Of a stretch of 8,220 nt of DNA, positions 6,796-8,220 are shown one piece after another. The translations under genes and the position numbers were made by a program. The stretch comes from an uncultured Prevotella sp. Its GTDB lineage: Bacteria; Bacteroidota; Bacteroidia; Bacteroidales; Bacteroidaceae. Under the pieces are notes generated by a model. The model did no database searches and was not told the DNA's origin. It saw nothing but the letters and a program-made list of their open reading frames with translations. The DNA is taken from NCBI GenBank assembly GCA_900548745.1, contig URLQ01000129.1:1-8220 (forward strand), read 5' to 3'. Numbering within the stretch: position 1 is the first letter of the stretch; each line of letters starts with the position of its first letter.

Positions 6796-7240
6796 ACTAT
6801 TATCGCCATGTTTATAGCCATTGAGGTTAGACGTGTTCTTTCGTGATGGCATACAAGGCAGCCTACGCCGTGCTGAGTATGGCGGAGTCATAATGACAAA
6901 GCGGTACAAAGCGGGCATTGGGTGGGAAAGATAGTCCAGACATAATGAAGGCGTTTACTAACGCTCTGTTTAAGACAGTCTGTAATCTAGCAAATTAACA
7001 GTTATCATAGTCTTGAGCAAAGCCAACGGTAGATGTCCCGGGTGTGATAATATCGCTCCTGCGGAGACCTGTAAGCACGGATTGTACCTTTTCGGGCACA
7101 ACAATTGTTTATTATGGTCTCCTAATGGAAATGATTATTCATATCGGCGTGGGCTCTGACGTTGTCTGTTCAACTATGATAGGCAATTGCTAGAGCCTCA
7201 GACTGTGGAATAGACAACAGACGTTTCCACGCTCTTTTTA
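6796..7240 (+). ncRNA. Candidate long structured leader RNA upstream of the NusG-like gene
   Basis: Nearly 500 bases lie between promoter and gene with no credible coding frame, but with many possible helices: 6817-6821/6846-6850, 6863-6869/6881-6887 (one mismatch), gcgtt/aacgc with loop tact near 6954-6967, 7001-7008/7044-7051, ggagacc/ggtctcc at 7063-7069 and 7116-7122, the nested 7082-7088/7095-7101, and the large hairpin 7147-7232. The last ends in a T-run, so the RNA could be a free-standing transcript of about 445 bases or a 5' leader. The ctcctgcggag around 7057-7067 could form an alternative stem that competes with ggagacc/ggtctcc. I do not recognise a known RNA family. The helices were found by eye without energy calculation. 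Confidence 0.5.
7147..7239 (+). terminator. Long hairpin with T-run, candidate attenuator before the NusG-like gene
   Basis: The outer stem gcgtggg (7147-7153) pairs with 7226-7232. The inner 11-bp stem (gttgtctgttc, 7161-7171) pairs with 7208-7218 with one G-U. Inside it, aggc (7181-7184) pairs with gcct (7195-7198). Five T follow at 7235-7239. The hairpin ends 42 bases before the ATG of the NusG-like protein, the position expected of an attenuator that such a protein could overcome. It is longer than a usual terminator, so it might instead be a structural domain of the leader RNA. Confidence 0.55.
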
Positions 7241-7281
7241 TGTCTATATTGCTATTAACGAGCAACGACATATAAGCCGAT

Positions 7282-7962
7282 ATGAACGCATTGCTTAATG
7301 CGCATACCAAACGAGGTTGCGATTCACCTCCTCACATTGGATTTGCCTCCAATGTCTCCCCCGAAGCCCAAAGCTCACAAACAGGGGTGTCCTCGGAATA
7401 TGTCCAGCAGGAAGGTTACAACTGGTTTGTTCTTCGTGCTACTTATAACAGGGTAAATGCAGCCGTAGAGAAAGCAAAGAAGAATGATATTAAGACATAC
7501 GTGCCGATGCACTATGTACTAAAAGTGATTGCTGGGAAGAAGAAGCGAATACAACAGCCTCTTCTTCCCAACTTTCTTTTTATATACGCCACAAGGGAAC
7601 AATCAGACAGTTTTGTGAAAAAGACAGTTGATGCCCCAATCTCTTTTATAAAATATTATTTGGATAAGACGCTTCCTCCAGAGGCAAACGGTAAAAATCC
7701 TCCGCTTATTATACCATACAATGCAATGATAAATTTTATCAAAGCAACAAGTACTGATAGTGAGCATGTACGCATTGTTACAGCGGAACAGTGTCACTAT
7801 AAAAGTGGAGATAAAGTACGAGTAATAGCTGGTGACTTCAAGGGAGTGGTTGGAAAAGTTGCCAGAATAGCAGGACAACAAAGAATTGTTGTTGAGATCT
7901 CGGGATTGTGCCTTGTCGCTACTGCGTATATTCCTACTGATTTTATTGAGATTGTCAAATAA
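7282..7962 (+). CDS. NusG/UpxY-like transcription antitermination protein
   Basis: A 226-residue specialised NusG paralogue. Residues about 46-157 form a NusG N-terminal domain: NWFVLRATYNR, then YVPMHYVLKV and a basic GKKKR, then the characteristic QPLLPNFLFIYA. Residues about 174-205 carry a KOW motif (SGDKVRVIAGDFKGVVGKV). UpxY proteins of Bacteroides bind RNA polymerase and prevent premature termination in the leader of their own operon, chiefly in capsule loci. The first 45 residues (Ser, Pro and Asn rich) have no counterpart in NusG. The true start may be further in, for instance a GTG near 7388, but 7282 is the only ATG before the domain. A long structured leader precedes the gene and a twin-arginine peptide gene follows after 39 bases. 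It is clearly not housekeeping nusG, which sits beside secE and the ribosomal protein genes. Confidence 0.88.
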   Translation: MNALLNAHTKRGCDSPPHIGFASNVSPEAQSSQTGVSSEYVQQEGYNWFVLRATYNRVNAAVEKAKKNDIKTYVPMHYVLKVIAGKKKRIQQPLLPNFLFIYATREQSDSFVKKTVDAPISFIKYYLDKTLPPEANGKNPPLIIPYNAMINFIKATSTDSEHVRIVTAEQCHYKSGDKVRVIAGDFKGVVGKVARIAGQQRIVVEISGLCLVATAYIPTDFIEIVK

Positions 7963-7999
7963 TGCCGAAAGGCATATTGTTTAATTTAAATTTTTTATT
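7962..7999 (+). promoter_or_regulatory. Small hairpin and T-rich tract between the NusG-like and peptide genes
   Basis: atgcc (7962-7966) and ggcat (7971-7975) form a 5-bp stem capped by a GAAA tetraloop that overlaps the stop codon. An AT-rich tract with six T (7991-7996) follows about 15 bases later. The stem is too short and too far from the T-run for an efficient terminator. It could be a weak pause site or an RNA processing site that adjusts peptide expression relative to the regulator. Confidence 0.35.
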
Positions 8000-8001
8000 T
8001 T

Positions 8002-8169
8002 ATGAAGAAAAATGGTAAGAATGAAGAACTTCAGTCTCGTCGTGAGTTCTTTAAGAGAGCCGCTAAAGGTGCTCTGCCTATTTTGGCTGGTGCAGCTCTC
8101 CTGTCAAGTCCTATCTTGTCAGAAACTGCAAATGCAATGTCATGCGCAGGATGTATTTTGTTGCTGTAA
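8002..8169 (+). CDS. Small peptide with twin-arginine leader and short Cys-containing core (possible modified-peptide precursor)
   Basis: A 55-residue product. Residues 12-18 read SRREFFK, a textbook twin-arginine motif. A moderately hydrophobic stretch (ALPILAGAALL, 24-34) and an A-x-A type site (ANA, 43-45) follow. Cleavage there would leave only MSCAGCILLL, ten residues with a CxxC, far too small for an ordinary folded Tat substrate. From memory, Bacteroidota have small precursor peptides with a similar leader and Cys-rich cores, some near radical SAM maturases. I cannot check that here. The gene lies 39 bases after the NusG-like gene and is probably in the same transcript. After the T4 at 8156-8159 the next frame carries three more Cys codons, so the core may be cut by a single-base change. 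The start is preceded by an AT-rich, SD-free region, usual for Bacteroidetes. Confidence 0.72.
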   Translation: MKKNGKNEELQSRREFFKRAAKGALPILAGAALLSSPILSETANAMSCAGCILLL

Positions 8170-8220
8170 CTATTCAGCGGTAGGGCTGCACCCTTAATCC
8201 ACGATTGGAATATACTGCAA

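Noticed and set aside
6709..6918. 69-codon minus-strand frame overlapping the second promoter and leader
   Set aside because: Lies antisense to a promoter-like sequence and structured RNA, with odd composition and no recognisable motif. If it recurs in databases, that may reflect conserved nucleotide sequence rather than protein.
6794..6936. Group I intron core
   Set aside because: ggacta (6794-6799) can pair with tagtcc (6931-6936), and aaagatagtcc resembles the conserved 3' core strand, but the AT-rich upstream DNA lacks the other core elements and carries a promoter-like sequence instead.
172..7286. 12-base direct repeat agccgatatgaa near 173-184 and 7275-7286
   Set aside because: About two such matches are expected by chance in a window of this size, and neither copy sits at a meaningful boundary.
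8002..8169. Ordinary Tat-exported enzyme
   Set aside because: The mature part would be only ten residues, too short to fold or bind a cofactor as typical Tat substrates do.

Overview
The window looks like Bacteroidales DNA, most likely Prevotella or Bacteroides. The evidence is a TraG-type conjugation ATPase of the Bacteroides conjugative-transposon lineage, promoter boxes of the TTTG / TAnnTTTG type, AT-rich translation starts with little Shine-Dalgarno sequence, and a NusG paralogue resembling UpxY. All family calls are from recognition of the sequence; no search was run.

Left half (1-5363, minus strand): a tightly packed conjugation operon with gaps of 5-14 bases. In order of transcription it holds the C-terminal half of a TraG/VirB4-like ATPase (4035-5363), a small protein with a helix-hairpin-helix domain like the RNA polymerase alpha C-terminal domain (3594-4028), an 875-residue secreted protein with a Cys cluster and a coiled coil (961-3588), a 245-residue secreted helical protein (212-949), and the start of another secreted protein that leaves the window at base 1. 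The TraG reading frame is cut just after where the Walker A motif should be, so the operon appears to have lost its front half at a recombination junction near 5365-5380.

Middle (5364-6650): about 490 bases with no convincing gene, then a separate plus-strand unit. This has a near-consensus Bacteroidetes promoter (5854-5885), a terminator-like hairpin at the start of the transcript (5896-5942), a 55-residue peptide gene, a retropepsin-like aspartic protease gene, and a strong intrinsic terminator (6615-6650).

Right (6651-8220, plus strand): a second promoter-like sequence (6761-6789), then about 490 bases with no gene but many nested helices, ending in a long hairpin with a T-run (7147-7239). 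Next come a NusG/UpxY-like antiterminator (7282-7962) and a 55-residue peptide with a twin-arginine leader and a tiny Cys-containing core (8002-8169). My reading is that this is the front of a specialised locus, possibly for a secreted or ribosomally made modified peptide. In it, a dedicated NusG paralogue would let polymerase pass the structured leader. The downstream genes that would test this lie outside the window.
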